DNA from: Streptomyces sp. MRC013
GTDB taxonomy: Bacteria > Actinomycetota > Actinomycetes > Streptomycetales > Streptomycetaceae
Assembly (NCBI RefSeq): GCF_023614235.1
Contig: NZ_CP094264.1
Coordinates: forward strand, 3,596,001-3,660,000
Reading direction: 5' to 3'
DNA length: 64,000 bases
Shown here: positions 47,022 to 55,818 of the stretch, one piece after another
How the letters are laid out: every line of letters starts with the position of its first letter
Numbering within the stretch: position 1 is the stretch's first letter
Notes under the pieces: generated by a model
The model's input: only the letters and a program-made list of their open reading frames with translations
Databases searched by the model: none
What the model was told of the DNA's origin: nothing
Position numbers and translations under genes: made by a program

Positions 47022-47450
47022 CTACCCCTGCCCGCCGCCCGTCATCCACGGGCGGCGGGCGGCCGGGTGCGGCCGGGCGGCTCTCACGGGTGTCCGCGAG
47101 GCGTGGGGAGAACCGCCGGCACCGGGATCGGTTGAGAGCCGCCCGCCGGGAACCCGCGCCCGCCGCGCCGACCGGCGCCACGGCCGCCGAGGCCCGCACG
47201 GGCCGCCCGGAAACGGCCTCCCCGCATTCCACACGGCCAGGAAGCGCGCACAGCGACCGCACCCCTCACCCCCTCCTCGCGTCCCTCCGCCCACCCCCTC
47301 CGCTCCCCGTCGGGGAGGTACGGGACCGGGGCGGCCCCCCTCCCGGCACGTCCGCCCCGTACGGCGGAGGAACCGGGTGCCCCGGGCCGGCGATTCGGCC
47401 GCCGGTGAACACCGCCCCTCCGGCAGGTCCTGCCCGCGTACCCTCCGGGC
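47022..47450. other. Intergenic 429 bp after tRNA-Cys
   Basis: Apart from the tRNA terminator at 47030-47060, no gene or mobile-element border is supported. Confidence 0.5.
47030..47060 (+). terminator. Terminator of tRNA-Cys
   Basis: GCCCGCCGCCCGT (47030-47042) pairs perfectly with 47048-47060 over a 5-nt loop. Confidence 0.7.
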
Positions 47451-48138
47451 ATGGTCGATCAGCGCTCGGTCGAGGTGGGAGGGATCCGGCTGGCGTACCG
47501 CGTGTCGGGCCCGCCGGACGCCCCGCCGCTCGTCCTGCTGCACGCGCTGGGCGAGGACTCCACCGACTGGGAGGCGGTGGCCCCCGCCCTCGCCCGCAAC
47601 CGCCGGGTCCACGCCCTCGACCTGCGCGGCCACGGCCGGAGCGACCGGCCGGGGGCCTACTCGCTCGAACTCATGCGGGACGACGTACTCCGGTTCCTGG
47701 ACCTGCTGGTACCCGGGCCGGTGGAACTGATCGGGCACTCCGTGGGCGGGGTCGTGGCGTACCTGCTGGCGCAGGACCGGCCGCGGCGGGTGAGCCGGCT
47801 CGTCCTGGAGGACGTCTCGGCCCCGCGCCCCCGGGAGCGGACCACCCCGGTCAGGCCGGACGGCGACCCGGCCTTCGACTGGGACGTGGTACCGGCCGTC
47901 AGGGGGCAGATCGACGCGCCCGACCCCGGCTGGCTGGAACGGCTCGGCGAGATCACCGCCGAGACCCTGGTGGTGGCCGGCGGCCTCGGCAGCCACGTCC
48001 CCCAGAACGGCGTCGCCGAACTGGCCCGCCGCGTCCCCCCACGGGCGCATGGTCACCATCCCGGTCGGCCACCTGGTCCACCGCGCGGCTCCGGAGGCGT
48101 TCACGGAGGCCGTCTCGGCGTTCCTGCGGGTGGAGTGA
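47451..48138 (+). pseudogene. Alpha/beta hydrolase, frameshifted near the C-terminus as sequenced
   Basis: An alpha/beta hydrolase of about 228 residues after correction. Ser elbow GHSVGG with Ser97, opening LVLLHALGEDSTDW, and LDLRGHGRSDRPG. At 48035-48040 there is a run of six C where five would keep the frame; after it the family ending reads HGRMVTIPVGHLVHRAAPEA with the catalytic His, to the stop at 48138. As sequenced the frame would read on for hundreds of residues of nonsense. Substrate unknown. Confidence 0.75.
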
Positions 48139-48387
48139 GGCACCCGCGCCGCACACCGGTACCGCGACGGTGCCCGTGCCGACTGCTGACCGGTTCCACC
48201 GAGGCCTGGGACGCGCTCCGCTTCCTGCCCGCGCGCCGGGCTCCCCGTGAACGTGGTCCGCAGCGAGGATCCGCTCGCCGGGGAAGCGGCGGGGCCCGCG
48301 GCGCCGGGCGGCGGCGGAACGATTCGGTGCCCGCCGGCGTCGTCCCCCTTCGGGGCAGGGTGCCGATGCCCCGGGGAGGGGAAGCGA

Positions 48388-49119
48388 ATGGGTACGGACG
48401 ACTTCGCCGCGTGGACGAGGCGGTTCGAGGAGGCGCGCGAGCGCAGGCGCGTCCAGGGCGATCCGGACTGGGAGCGGGGCGCGACGCTGCACCCGGCGGT
48501 GTGGGCCGGCATCCGACGCTTCCAGGTCGGCGAGGAGGGCGACGGCGCCGGCCTCGTCGGCAAGGCGGACGCGGCCGGCGACGACGACTACGCCAGGGCG
48601 GTCCGGCTCTTCGTCGCCGAGGAGCGGAACCACGCCCGGCTGCTGGCCCGGCTGCTGGCCGCGGGCGGTGTACCGGAGCTGACCGGCCACTGGAGCGACA
48701 CGGCCTTCGTGCGGCTGCGGCGCCTCATGGGCCTGCGCACGGAACTGCTGGTGCTGATGGTCGCGGAAGTGGTGGCACTCCGTTACTACCGGGCCCTGCG
48801 CGACGGCGCCGACGACCCGCTCACCTCGGAAGTGGCGGGGCGGATCCTGTCCGACGAACGGCGCCACGTCCCGTTCCACTGCGACCGGCTGCACGCCTCC
48901 CTGGCGGAGCTGCCCCGCGCGCTGCGCCGCCCGGTGACGGCCCTGTGGCAGCTCCTCCTGCTCGCCGCCGCCCTCGTCGTCGCCGTCGACCACGGCCCGG
49001 CGCTGCGGAGGGTCGGCGTCGGACGCCTGCGCTTCGCGGCCGACGTCGCGGCCTCGTCGAGCGCGGTCGTCTCCGCGGTGCTGGCACCCCGCCCGGGCAC
49101 GCGGACGGACCCGGGCTGA
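48388..49119 (+). CDS. Ferritin-like domain protein
   Basis: A 243-residue protein with a ferritin-like four-helix pattern. Di-iron type motifs are seen: E-x-x-H in VAEERNHARLLARLLAAGG and in LSDERRHVPFHCDR, with Glu at EVVALRYYRALR. A C-terminal hydrophobic segment, WQLLLLAAALVVAVDHG, may be a membrane helix. Close members are annotated only as ferritin-like. ATG 48388 with GGGGAGGGG 8 nt upstream. Function (oxidase or iron protein) not known. Confidence 0.78.
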   Translation: MGTDDFAAWTRRFEEARERRRVQGDPDWERGATLHPAVWAGIRRFQVGEEGDGAGLVGKADAAGDDDYARAVRLFVAEERNHARLLARLLAAGGVPELTGHWSDTAFVRLRRLMGLRTELLVLMVAEVVALRYYRALRDGADDPLTSEVAGRILSDERRHVPFHCDRLHASLAELPRALRRPVTALWQLLLLAAALVVAVDHGPALRRVGVGRLRFAADVAASSSAVVSAVLAPRPGTRTDPG

Positions 49120-49212
49120 CGGTCCGCCGCCTCCCGCTCGCCTCTTCGGGGAAGGCGGGCCGCCGATCCGGTCCTCCGCCACGGCGCGGCCAGCCCCGGC
49201 CGCGCCGCCGGC

Positions 49213-50298
49213 TCACAGGCGCTTCGCGCCGCGCAGGGCCTTCGCGTAGTAACCGCCGCCGTCCAGCCTCGACGCTCCGCCCTTGTCTCCGATGGTGGGG
49301 CCGTTGGCCTCCTCCCGGCTGGATATGAAGATCTTGTGCCCGTCGGTGTCGTTGCCCACGTACATGCCGACGTGGTCCAGCCGGTCCTTCGTACGGGCGT
49401 CGAGCTCGAAGAACACCAGGTCACCGGGTTGGAGCACGTCGATCGACGTCGGCTTGGCGGAGTCCGCCCCGCTGCCGCCCAGCGGGATGACGTCCACCCC
49501 GAGCTTCGAGCGGGCCATGCTGTCGGCGGTGCGGGGCAGGCCGTCGCCGGCCTCGTCCGTGGCCATCAGCGGATAGCGAGCCCGGTAGCCCAGCACCACG
49601 CGGATGTAGCCGGAGCAGTCGACGGACCGGGCCCGCGCCGCCTCGGGCCGCATCGTGGTGCCGTCCCGGAAGGTGTAGGGGATGCCCAGGTAGTCGTAGA
49701 AGTCGGAGCTCTCCAGCCGGTAGTCCGCCCCTTCGCTCCCCTTGGGGTTGACGGGCCCGAACTGCGCGTCGCCGGCGTACTTGATCCCGGCGTCGTCCTG
49801 CTTCACGGGCGCCTGGTCGATGTACTGGAAGGCGATCGCGAACAGGTCGTCCTCCTTGCTCCCGAAGTTCTCCTCGAACCACTCCGTGAACCACGGCTCC
49901 TTCTCGGAGCCCTCCTTCCACGGTTCGGGCATCAGCCTCACCCAGTTCTCGGTGACGATGCGGGACTCCGTGTGGGCCGGCTCGGTGAAGGTGCGGCTGG
50001 GGCCCGTGAGCGTCGCGGTGCGGGCCCGGTCGGTGAAGGTGGCGAGCACGTCCCCGTTCTCGCCCCGCAGCACCGAGCGGTCCGGGTTCCGCAGCCGCTC
50101 CCAGGTCTGCTTGCCGGAGGGCCGGCCGGCACCGGCCGACGCGGGATCCGGCCTGTCCGTGACCGCCTGCACGGCGGGCGCCTTGGCCTGCTCCTCCTTG
50201 CGGAGCTCCACGGTGAGGTACGCGCTGGCGGCGAGCAGGGAGATCACGGTGACGGCGTGGAGGGCGGGGCGGGAACCGCGTGTGGTCCTTGCGCTCAT
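49213..50298 (-). CDS. NlpC/P60-type secreted peptidase of the PGA locus
   Basis: A 361-residue protein with an N-terminal signal-anchor (about 13-31, HAVTVISLLAASAYLTVELR) and a C-terminal NlpC/P60 amidase domain. Catalytic Cys228 in DCSGY and His309 in LDHVGMYVG are in place. The central 120 residues are a variable linker domain. These peptidases cut gamma-D-glutamyl bonds in peptidoglycan stems. As the last gene of the pgsBC operon it may trim or release poly-gamma-glutamate, which is a gamma-linked glutamyl polymer; that is inference. Confidence 0.85.
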   Translation of the reverse strand: MSARTTRGSRPALHAVTVISLLAASAYLTVELRKEEQAKAPAVQAVTDRPDPASAGAGRPSGKQTWERLRNPDRSVLRGENGDVLATFTDRARTATLTGPSRTFTEPAHTESRIVTENWVRLMPEPWKEGSEKEPWFTEWFEENFGSKEDDLFAIAFQYIDQAPVKQDDAGIKYAGDAQFGPVNPKGSEGADYRLESSDFYDYLGIPYTFRDGTTMRPEAARARSVDCSGYIRVVLGYRARYPLMATDEAGDGLPRTADSMARSKLGVDVIPLGGSGADSAKPTSIDVLQPGDLVFFELDARTKDRLDHVGMYVGNDTDGHKIFISSREEANGPTIGDKGGASRLDGGGYYAKALRGAKRL

Positions 50299-50320
50299 GG
50301 TTTCGACTCCGAACGGTCGG

Positions 50321-50803
50321 TCAGACGGACGGCATGACGCCGAGCAGGATTCCGGCGGTGAGGACGACGTAGGCCATGAGCGTCACGGAGCCGGTGGCCA
50401 GTACGGTCGGACCCTTCGGCTGGCGGACCAGCTGGTAGGCGATCAGCCCGGGCACGATGAAGCCGAGGGTCTGGTTCGCGTACAGCAGGGGGAACTCCAT
50501 CTGCAGCACGATCATCACCGTGCCCTGCAGCACCACGCCGATCAGCACGACCGTCGCGAACAGGCGCTTGCCGTAGAGGATGACGTACTTCTGCGTGAGG
50601 AGCGTGCACAGGTACGTGAGGACCGTCACGCCGAGGACCATCGCGGCACGCTGCAGGTCCTCGACGAGGGTGAGGGCGAGCCAGCCCGGGGTGATCATGC
50701 CGCCCGGCGACAGGTTGGTCGTCAGGTAGCAGACCAGCGAGAACAGCAACCCGAGCGCGATGCCTATCGCGGCGATCTCGGGGGTGAGGACGGCGGGGAT
50801 CAA
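50321..50803 (-). CDS. pgsC: Poly-gamma-glutamate biosynthesis protein PgsC/CapC
   Basis: A 160-residue integral membrane protein matching PgsC/CapC: about four helices with MIPAVLTPEIAAIGIALGLL, LSPGGMITPGWLAL and LTQKYVILYGKRLFATVVL. It works with PgsB in the synthetase-exporter for poly-gamma-glutamate. The start is the TTG overlapping the pgsB stop (TTGA), with GGAG upstream; translational coupling is expected. Length normal. Confidence 0.88.
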   Translation of the reverse strand: MIPAVLTPEIAAIGIALGLLFSLVCYLTTNLSPGGMITPGWLALTLVEDLQRAAMVLGVTVLTYLCTLLTQKYVILYGKRLFATVVLIGVVLQGTVMIVLQMEFPLLYANQTLGFIVPGLIAYQLVRQPKGPTVLATGSVTLMAYVVLTAGILLGVMPSV

Positions 50804-52167
50804 CGGTGCTCTTCTCCTGAGCCGGGCCACGCGTCGGCGTGCTGGTGCTGCCGCGGCACGTGTGGCTGCTGGTAGTGGGACTCGTAGGCCGGTGAGTAGT
50901 CGGCGAAGGGGTCGAGGTGGGGCGTGTACGGTTCCGCCGGGCCTTCGGCCGGCTCGGCGCCGCTCTCCCGGGCGTCGTCCGGCTCCTCGTCCGGGGGAAG
51001 CTCCGCGAGGTGCTCCAGCAGGTGCTCGCCCTGCCCGTGGATGTTGCCGATGGCGACGAGCGACGAGTCGGGCCCGAGGTGCCCGAGCAACCGGGCCATG
51101 AACTCCTCGGGGTCGCGCCGGTCGCCGCCCAGGTCGATCGCGCGGGAACGCCACTCGGCGGGGATCGCGTCGATCGCGCTCTTGGCGGGGTGCCCGATCA
51201 CGAACACCGCGTCCGGTTCGAGCTGCGGGACGATCTCACCCATCTGGCCGTTGCGCTCGACCCGGTCGGGACGGCAGTTGATCACCACGTTCAGCGGGCG
51301 GTGGATCGCGCCCAGGCCGAGCAGCTGGTTGATGTTCATCAGCGTCGACTCCGGGTCGTTCGCCGCGAAGACGTTCGCGAACCGCAGCCGCTTGCCGTCG
51401 GGGGTGCGGTACCGCTCGACGGAGAGCACGCCCGGGTCCGGCGGGGCGTCGTACATGCCCCGCAGGGCGGTCGCGCGGTCCACGCCGAGCAGTTCGGCGA
51501 CGGTCAGCGCGATGGCCACGTTCTCCTTGAAGGTGAACCAGCTGAAGCCGCGCAGCTCCTCGTCGGTCACGCTCTCGGGGTCGGCGTACACCAGCCGGCA
51601 GTCCCTGGCGTCGGCCTCCTCCTGGAGGATGTGGAACCGGTCCTTCTCGGCGGTCACGCAGACGCCGCCCTCCGGCATGGAGCGGGACAGCGAGCGGGCG
51701 ACGTCGTCGAGCGTGGGGCCCATCTCGGCCAGGTGGTCCTCGCGGACGTTGCAGAGGACGCCGATGGTGGAGCGGATCAGCTTGGACTGGTTGATCTCCT
51801 GGAGGGCCGGCATGACGGCCATGCACTCGATCACCAGGGCGTCCGGCCGGTACGCGGCGGCCCTGCGGACGATCCCGATCTGCTCGACGACGTTGGCGAT
51901 GCCGAACTTGCGGTACACCGGCTCCTCGGTGGCGTCGGGGTGGATGAACCGCGCCGCGGTGCCGGTCGTCTTGGCCACGGTGGTCAGGCCGCCGCCGCGC
52001 AGCGCGCCCGCGCACAGCCGCGTGATGGAGCTCTTGCCGCGGATGCCGTTGACCAGCACCCGGGCGGGTATGCGGTCGAGGTTGGCGAAGTGGCGCCGCT
52101 GCTCGACGACTCCGGCGATCAGCAGGATCGCGCAGCACACCACCAGCACGGTGTAGAGGAAGAGCAC
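50800..52167 (-). CDS. pgsB: Poly-gamma-glutamate synthase PgsB/CapB
   Basis: A 455-residue Mur-ligase-related amide ligase that adds glutamate to the polymer using ATP. N-terminal membrane helix (FLYTVLVVCCAILLIAGVVE), ATP-binding loop GIRGKSS (41-47), family motifs VIECMAVMPALQEINQSKLI, NVREDHLAEMGP and VINCRPDR. The last ~70 residues are a Glu/Pro/His-rich tail longer than in Bacillus. GTG start 6 nt after the HAMP gene; four genes form one unit. No pgsA/capA is in the window. Confidence 0.9.
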   Translation of the reverse strand: MLFLYTVLVVCCAILLIAGVVEQRRHFANLDRIPARVLVNGIRGKSSITRLCAGALRGGGLTTVAKTTGTAARFIHPDATEEPVYRKFGIANVVEQIGIVRRAAAYRPDALVIECMAVMPALQEINQSKLIRSTIGVLCNVREDHLAEMGPTLDDVARSLSRSMPEGGVCVTAEKDRFHILQEEADARDCRLVYADPESVTDEELRGFSWFTFKENVAIALTVAELLGVDRATALRGMYDAPPDPGVLSVERYRTPDGKRLRFANVFAANDPESTLMNINQLLGLGAIHRPLNVVINCRPDRVERNGQMGEIVPQLEPDAVFVIGHPAKSAIDAIPAEWRSRAIDLGGDRRDPEEFMARLLGHLGPDSSLVAIGNIHGQGEHLLEHLAELPPDEEPDDARESGAEPAEGPAEPYTPHLDPFADYSPAYESHYQQPHVPRQHQHADAWPGSGEEHR

Positions 52168-52173
52168 GGTCCG

Positions 52174-54453
52174 TCAGGTCCTTCCGGTCAGGGGGACGCC
52201 GTCCCGTTTGCGCGTCTCCTGGAGCTGTTGGCGGATCAGCTCCAGGCTGCGGACGACGGCGCCGACCTCGTCGTGGTGGTGCGGGTACAGAACGGTGCGG
52301 CGGTCGCCGGCGGCGAGCGCCTCGGCCCTGCGGGCCAGGTCCCGCAGGGGCCGCCCCACCACGATGTGCAGCCAGCCGAGGCAGGCGGCGGCCGCGGTGA
52401 GGCCGAGCAGACCGACCAGCACGGTGCGGTTCTGCAGGGTGTACTCGGGGACGGCGAGGGCGGCGGCGGGCTTCCAGCTCACCACGGTCCAGTCGAGCGA
52501 CCTCGCCGCCCCGTCGCCCGTGAACGGGGCGGCCGCGGCGATGTGGAGGCCGCCGTCGTGGTGGAGGGCCGAGCGGGGACGCGGCCTCGCGTCCTTGGCC
52601 CCGGTCTTCCGGGCGAGGGCTTCGAGGGCCTCGGAGGGCAGGTCCTGGAAGGCGCGGTAGCCGGTGTTCCCGCCCAGTACCCGCTGCTCGGCGTCGACCA
52701 CCCGCACCTCGCCGAGGCCGGGCCTCCGGAGCAGCGCGTTGACGAAGTCGATCCGGAACTCGCCCACCACGGTGGCACCCCGCCGGCCGGGCACCTCGGC
52801 GTAGCCGACGACGACCGGCTCCTCGCCCGTGTCGTCGAGGAGGGCGATCGCCTCCTTCCCCGGGCCCTCGCCGGCCGGGCGGTGCGGGTCCCCGCCGGCG
52901 CGGGCGAGGAGCCGGCCGTCGACGTCGAGGACGTAGACCGACCGGTAGCGCGAGTGCTCCCGCGCGGTCCGGTCGAGGGCCTCGGTCATCTGCTCCGGCG
53001 TCGTGCGGTCACCGATCAGCGAGGCCACCGACTCCAGGTCGGCGTGCCCCTCGTTGAGCGCCCGCCGGACCCGGTCGGCCAGGGTCTCGGTGCGTTCGCG
53101 CTGGTCCTCGACGAGCTGCTTCGGTACGGCGGCCTCGCCGTCGGCGCGGTTGACGAGCAGCGCCAGCGGGGCGGACCACAGGAGGATGAGCGCCGCGGAC
53201 ACGCACACCAGGCCGCGGACCCCGACGCGGCGGAGCCGTCCGGCGGCCGCGGTGGTGCCGTCGGTGTCGCGGGGCTCGCCGAGGAGTTGGCGCCTCAGCC
53301 GCTCCAGCGCCTCGCCGATCCGCGCCGCCTCCCCGTACGCGGGTACGCTCACCGGCCGCTGGAGGTCGCCCCGGGTGAGCCGGCGGCTCTCCAGGAAGAG
53401 CCGGATCAGCGGACGCTGCACGAGACCCAGCAGCAGGGCCACGGCGAGCCCGCCGATCGCCAGCAGGGCTCCGGCCGCGACGACGCCCAGGAGGGAGTCC
53501 CTCTCGCGCGAGGGCTCCTCGGGGACGTCCACCATGGCGACGACCGTCAGGCCGAGGCCGCTGGCGACGGTGCTCCCGCCGGGCCGGGGCGCGGCGAGCG
53601 TGGCGTAGCCGGCCGCGGTCCGGTCGCCGCCGCGTGCACCGCCGACCAGGCTCCCGCTGACTCCGGGGAAACCCCCGGCACCGGGCTCCTTGGCCTGGAG
53701 GGGGTGCTGCTCCGCCTTCACGGCGGCGATCTCGGCGAAGGCCTCCAGCTGTTCCCGGGCGCGCTCGGCCTTCTCGCGCTGCGCACGCGACGGGGACCGT
53801 CCGGGCTTGGGAAGGCCGTCGCTGCTGAGAACGGTGCCTTCCGGGTCGAGCACGGCGATGGCCCGCGACCTGCCGAGGTTGATGCCGGGGAAGCGGAGGT
53901 TCCTGGAGGCGACGAGGAGCTGCTGCGGCTGCCCGCTCCAGGAGAGCAGGGCGAGGGAGAGCAGACGGGTCTCGCCGTTCGCGAGGCGCACCATGCGCGA
54001 GTCGAGCCCGCCCGGCTCCGACAGCTTGCTCCGGTCGATCGCCGTCAGCGGCACGTTCTCGCCGCGTGCCGCGAGGAGCCTGCCGGATCGGATCTCGATG
54101 ACGGCCGTGCCGTGCCACTTCTGGTAGACACTGCCGATCCTGTCGAGGACCGAGTCGGCCGAGACCGGGGGACCCGCGTTGAGGAGCGCGGCCGCGCGGT
54201 CGAGGTCGGTCACGCTCTCGTCGAGCGAGGCGCGCATCGCGACGGCACCGTCCTCGGCGAAGTGCTGCTGGGAGGTGAGCACCGCCTCGGGGATCGCGTC
54301 GTGACCGACTCTGCCGAGGCTGAGGGCGGTGAGGGCCGTCAGCGAGAGCAGGAGGGCCGACAGGACGGCGATGGGCGGGCGTATGCCGCCGAGCAGCGAC
54401 ATGTCGGCCCTGCGGCGGGCCCTGTGCCGCCGCTTCGTCCCCGGAGCTGCCAC
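52174..54453 (-). CDS. Duplicated extracytoplasmic sensor / HAMP membrane protein
   Basis: A 759-residue protein built of two similar units, each TM - extracytoplasmic sensor - TM - HAMP: helices at about 26-46, 321-345, 411-434 and 677-699, HAMP at about 345-395 and 698-750. The sensors include dCache/PAS-like strands (SVYVLDVDGRLLARAGGD, IAVLDPEGTVLSS). There is no kinase, cyclase or phosphatase domain after either HAMP, so the output is unclear; a partner protein or polymer export may be controlled. It is the first gene of the pgsBC operon. GTG start. Confidence 0.8.
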   Translation of the reverse strand: MAAPGTKRRHRARRRADMSLLGGIRPPIAVLSALLLSLTALTALSLGRVGHDAIPEAVLTSQQHFAEDGAVAMRASLDESVTDLDRAAALLNAGPPVSADSVLDRIGSVYQKWHGTAVIEIRSGRLLAARGENVPLTAIDRSKLSEPGGLDSRMVRLANGETRLLSLALLSWSGQPQQLLVASRNLRFPGINLGRSRAIAVLDPEGTVLSSDGLPKPGRSPSRAQREKAERAREQLEAFAEIAAVKAEQHPLQAKEPGAGGFPGVSGSLVGGARGGDRTAAGYATLAAPRPGGSTVASGLGLTVVAMVDVPEEPSRERDSLLGVVAAGALLAIGGLAVALLLGLVQRPLIRLFLESRRLTRGDLQRPVSVPAYGEAARIGEALERLRRQLLGEPRDTDGTTAAAGRLRRVGVRGLVCVSAALILLWSAPLALLVNRADGEAAVPKQLVEDQRERTETLADRVRRALNEGHADLESVASLIGDRTTPEQMTEALDRTAREHSRYRSVYVLDVDGRLLARAGGDPHRPAGEGPGKEAIALLDDTGEEPVVVGYAEVPGRRGATVVGEFRIDFVNALLRRPGLGEVRVVDAEQRVLGGNTGYRAFQDLPSEALEALARKTGAKDARPRPRSALHHDGGLHIAAAAPFTGDGAARSLDWTVVSWKPAAALAVPEYTLQNRTVLVGLLGLTAAAACLGWLHIVVGRPLRDLARRAEALAAGDRRTVLYPHHHDEVGAVVRSLELIRQQLQETRKRDGVPLTGRT

Positions 54454-54696
54454 GGGTATGTGTTCCTCTCCTGTTGTGCGTGGGCGGTGCGTGCGGGTCC
54501 GGCGCGTGAGCGCGGACGGGGAGCAGCACCGGAATCCGAGGACCGGTACCGCCGCCGCATGGTCGTACGGTGGTCCGGATCCGTGACCGGAGGATCTCCG
54601 AGGGGTGGTTCAGCGCCTCCGGACCGCTTCCGGATGATGCCGGGGACGATACGTGTGACACGGCGTCAAGTGACCGTGAAGTTCAGGGGAGAGATC

Positions 54697-54729
54697 GTGA
54701 ACCACGCTGTTATTGTCATACAGCGATGA
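54697..54729 (+). CDS. 10-codon leader ORF overlapping lipoprotein start
   Basis: GTG followed by NHAVIVIQR, with GGGGAGAG 3-6 nt upstream. Its TGA overlaps the ATG of the next gene (ATGA). The good ribosome-binding site and overlap point to translational coupling; the lipoprotein ATG has no ribosome-binding site of its own. Confidence 0.55.
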   Translation: MNHAVIVIQR

Positions 54730-55688
54730 CCGACGTTCGCACCAAAAACCCGAAGTTCATCGGGAAGTTCCTGGTCACGGTCGTAGCCGTGGCGACCGTG
54801 GCCAACATCACGTCGTGCGGCGGGTCGCGGTCCGAGCCGGTGGAGCCCTCCGCGGGGCCCGAGCGGCACTCCGTCGACCTCGGGGACCACGTCTCCGCGT
54901 TCACCGGCGGGCTCGGCCCGCGGGGTGGATACCGCGAGCCGGTTCGCGGGGAGCGCCGGACGGTGGCGGAAGGCGTCGGCCTGTTCCTCGACGGCCGCCG
55001 CGCCGAAGCCGGGCGGCACCTCGCCGGCGTCGGCTTCCGCGTCCGCACGCTGACCGACCGGGCCACCGGCCGACGGTACGCCGAGATCGCCGACGCCACG
55101 GAGGCGCGTGCCGCGACACGCGGGTGGGGGCGGGTCTACGTCGACCTCGGCTCCCCCTCCCGGTGGTCGGTGCAGGTCCCCCATCCGGTCGCCGACACGG
55201 ACAGCGAGGACGTCGGCGTCGCGATGCTGCGCGGTACGCCGGGAGGGGTCCTGGTGCTGGCGGGAGCGCACCGCGAGGCCGGCCGCGGGGACGCGGCCGA
55301 CGTCTCGCACCGCCGGGACACGGTCTTCCACGCGGTGTGCGACGAGTTGCTGAAGCGGGGACTCCCGGGCATCCAGGTGCACGGGTTCGACGACGCCACC
55401 GCCCCCGGGTACGACGCGATCGTCTCGACCGGCTCGGGGACACGGGGGAGGGCGGCGGGCCGAGCCATGTCCGACGCCCTGCGGGACCGGGGCTTCGACC
55501 CCTGTCGCGCCTGGAGCCGGAAGTGCCCGCTGGAAGGCCGGACCAACGTGCAGGGCCGTGCCGCGGACAAGGCCGGAGTGCCCTTCCTGCACGTGGAGTT
55601 CAGCCGGAGCGTCCGCGAGAGCGGGAGAAGCGTCTCGCGGGTCGCGGAGGCCGCGGGAGCGGCCACGAGGGTGTGGGCCGCGGACTGA
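54726..55688 (+). CDS. Lipoprotein with poly-gamma-glutamate-hydrolase-like pattern
   Basis: A 320-residue lipoprotein: helix at about 11-28, lipobox ITSC with Cys31. From 150 onward its motif order parallels the phage PghP poly-gamma-glutamate hydrolase family: PHPVADTDSE (H153, E161), SHRRDTVFHAV (H195, H202), VHGFDD (H219), GRTNVQGRAADKAGVPFLHV with EFS (E291). These line up with the metal-ligand HxxxxE, FHGY and QLEIS regions of the M14-like PghP fold. This is my own visual comparison, not a search. Divergent from the pgs operon across a 240-bp promoter gap. It could degrade or remodel the polymer made next door. Confidence 0.62.
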   Translation: MTDVRTKNPKFIGKFLVTVVAVATVANITSCGGSRSEPVEPSAGPERHSVDLGDHVSAFTGGLGPRGGYREPVRGERRTVAEGVGLFLDGRRAEAGRHLAGVGFRVRTLTDRATGRRYAEIADATEARAATRGWGRVYVDLGSPSRWSVQVPHPVADTDSEDVGVAMLRGTPGGVLVLAGAHREAGRGDAADVSHRRDTVFHAVCDELLKRGLPGIQVHGFDDATAPGYDAIVSTGSGTRGRAAGRAMSDALRDRGFDPCRAWSRKCPLEGRTNVQGRAADKAGVPFLHVEFSRSVRESGRSVSRVAEAAGAATRVWAAD

Positions 55689-55818
55689 GGAGCCGGCGCC
55701 CCGCGTCCCGGCGGCCCGCCACCACGCGACTTTCCGCCGCCGGTACGGCCTTCGGGCCGGGCGGCGGTCCCACAGAGGGGGTTCGGACACGAACCCCCAC
55801 GGACACGGGAGGTACCCG

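Noticed and set aside
46951..47060. tRNA-Cys as an active integration site
   Set aside because: No integrase gene and no repeated 3' tRNA end can be seen in the flanking bases of this window.
50917..54729. A 1270-codon plus-strand frame opposite the pgs operon
   Set aside because: Antisense shadow; its last ten codons are, however, the real leader ORF noted at 54697.
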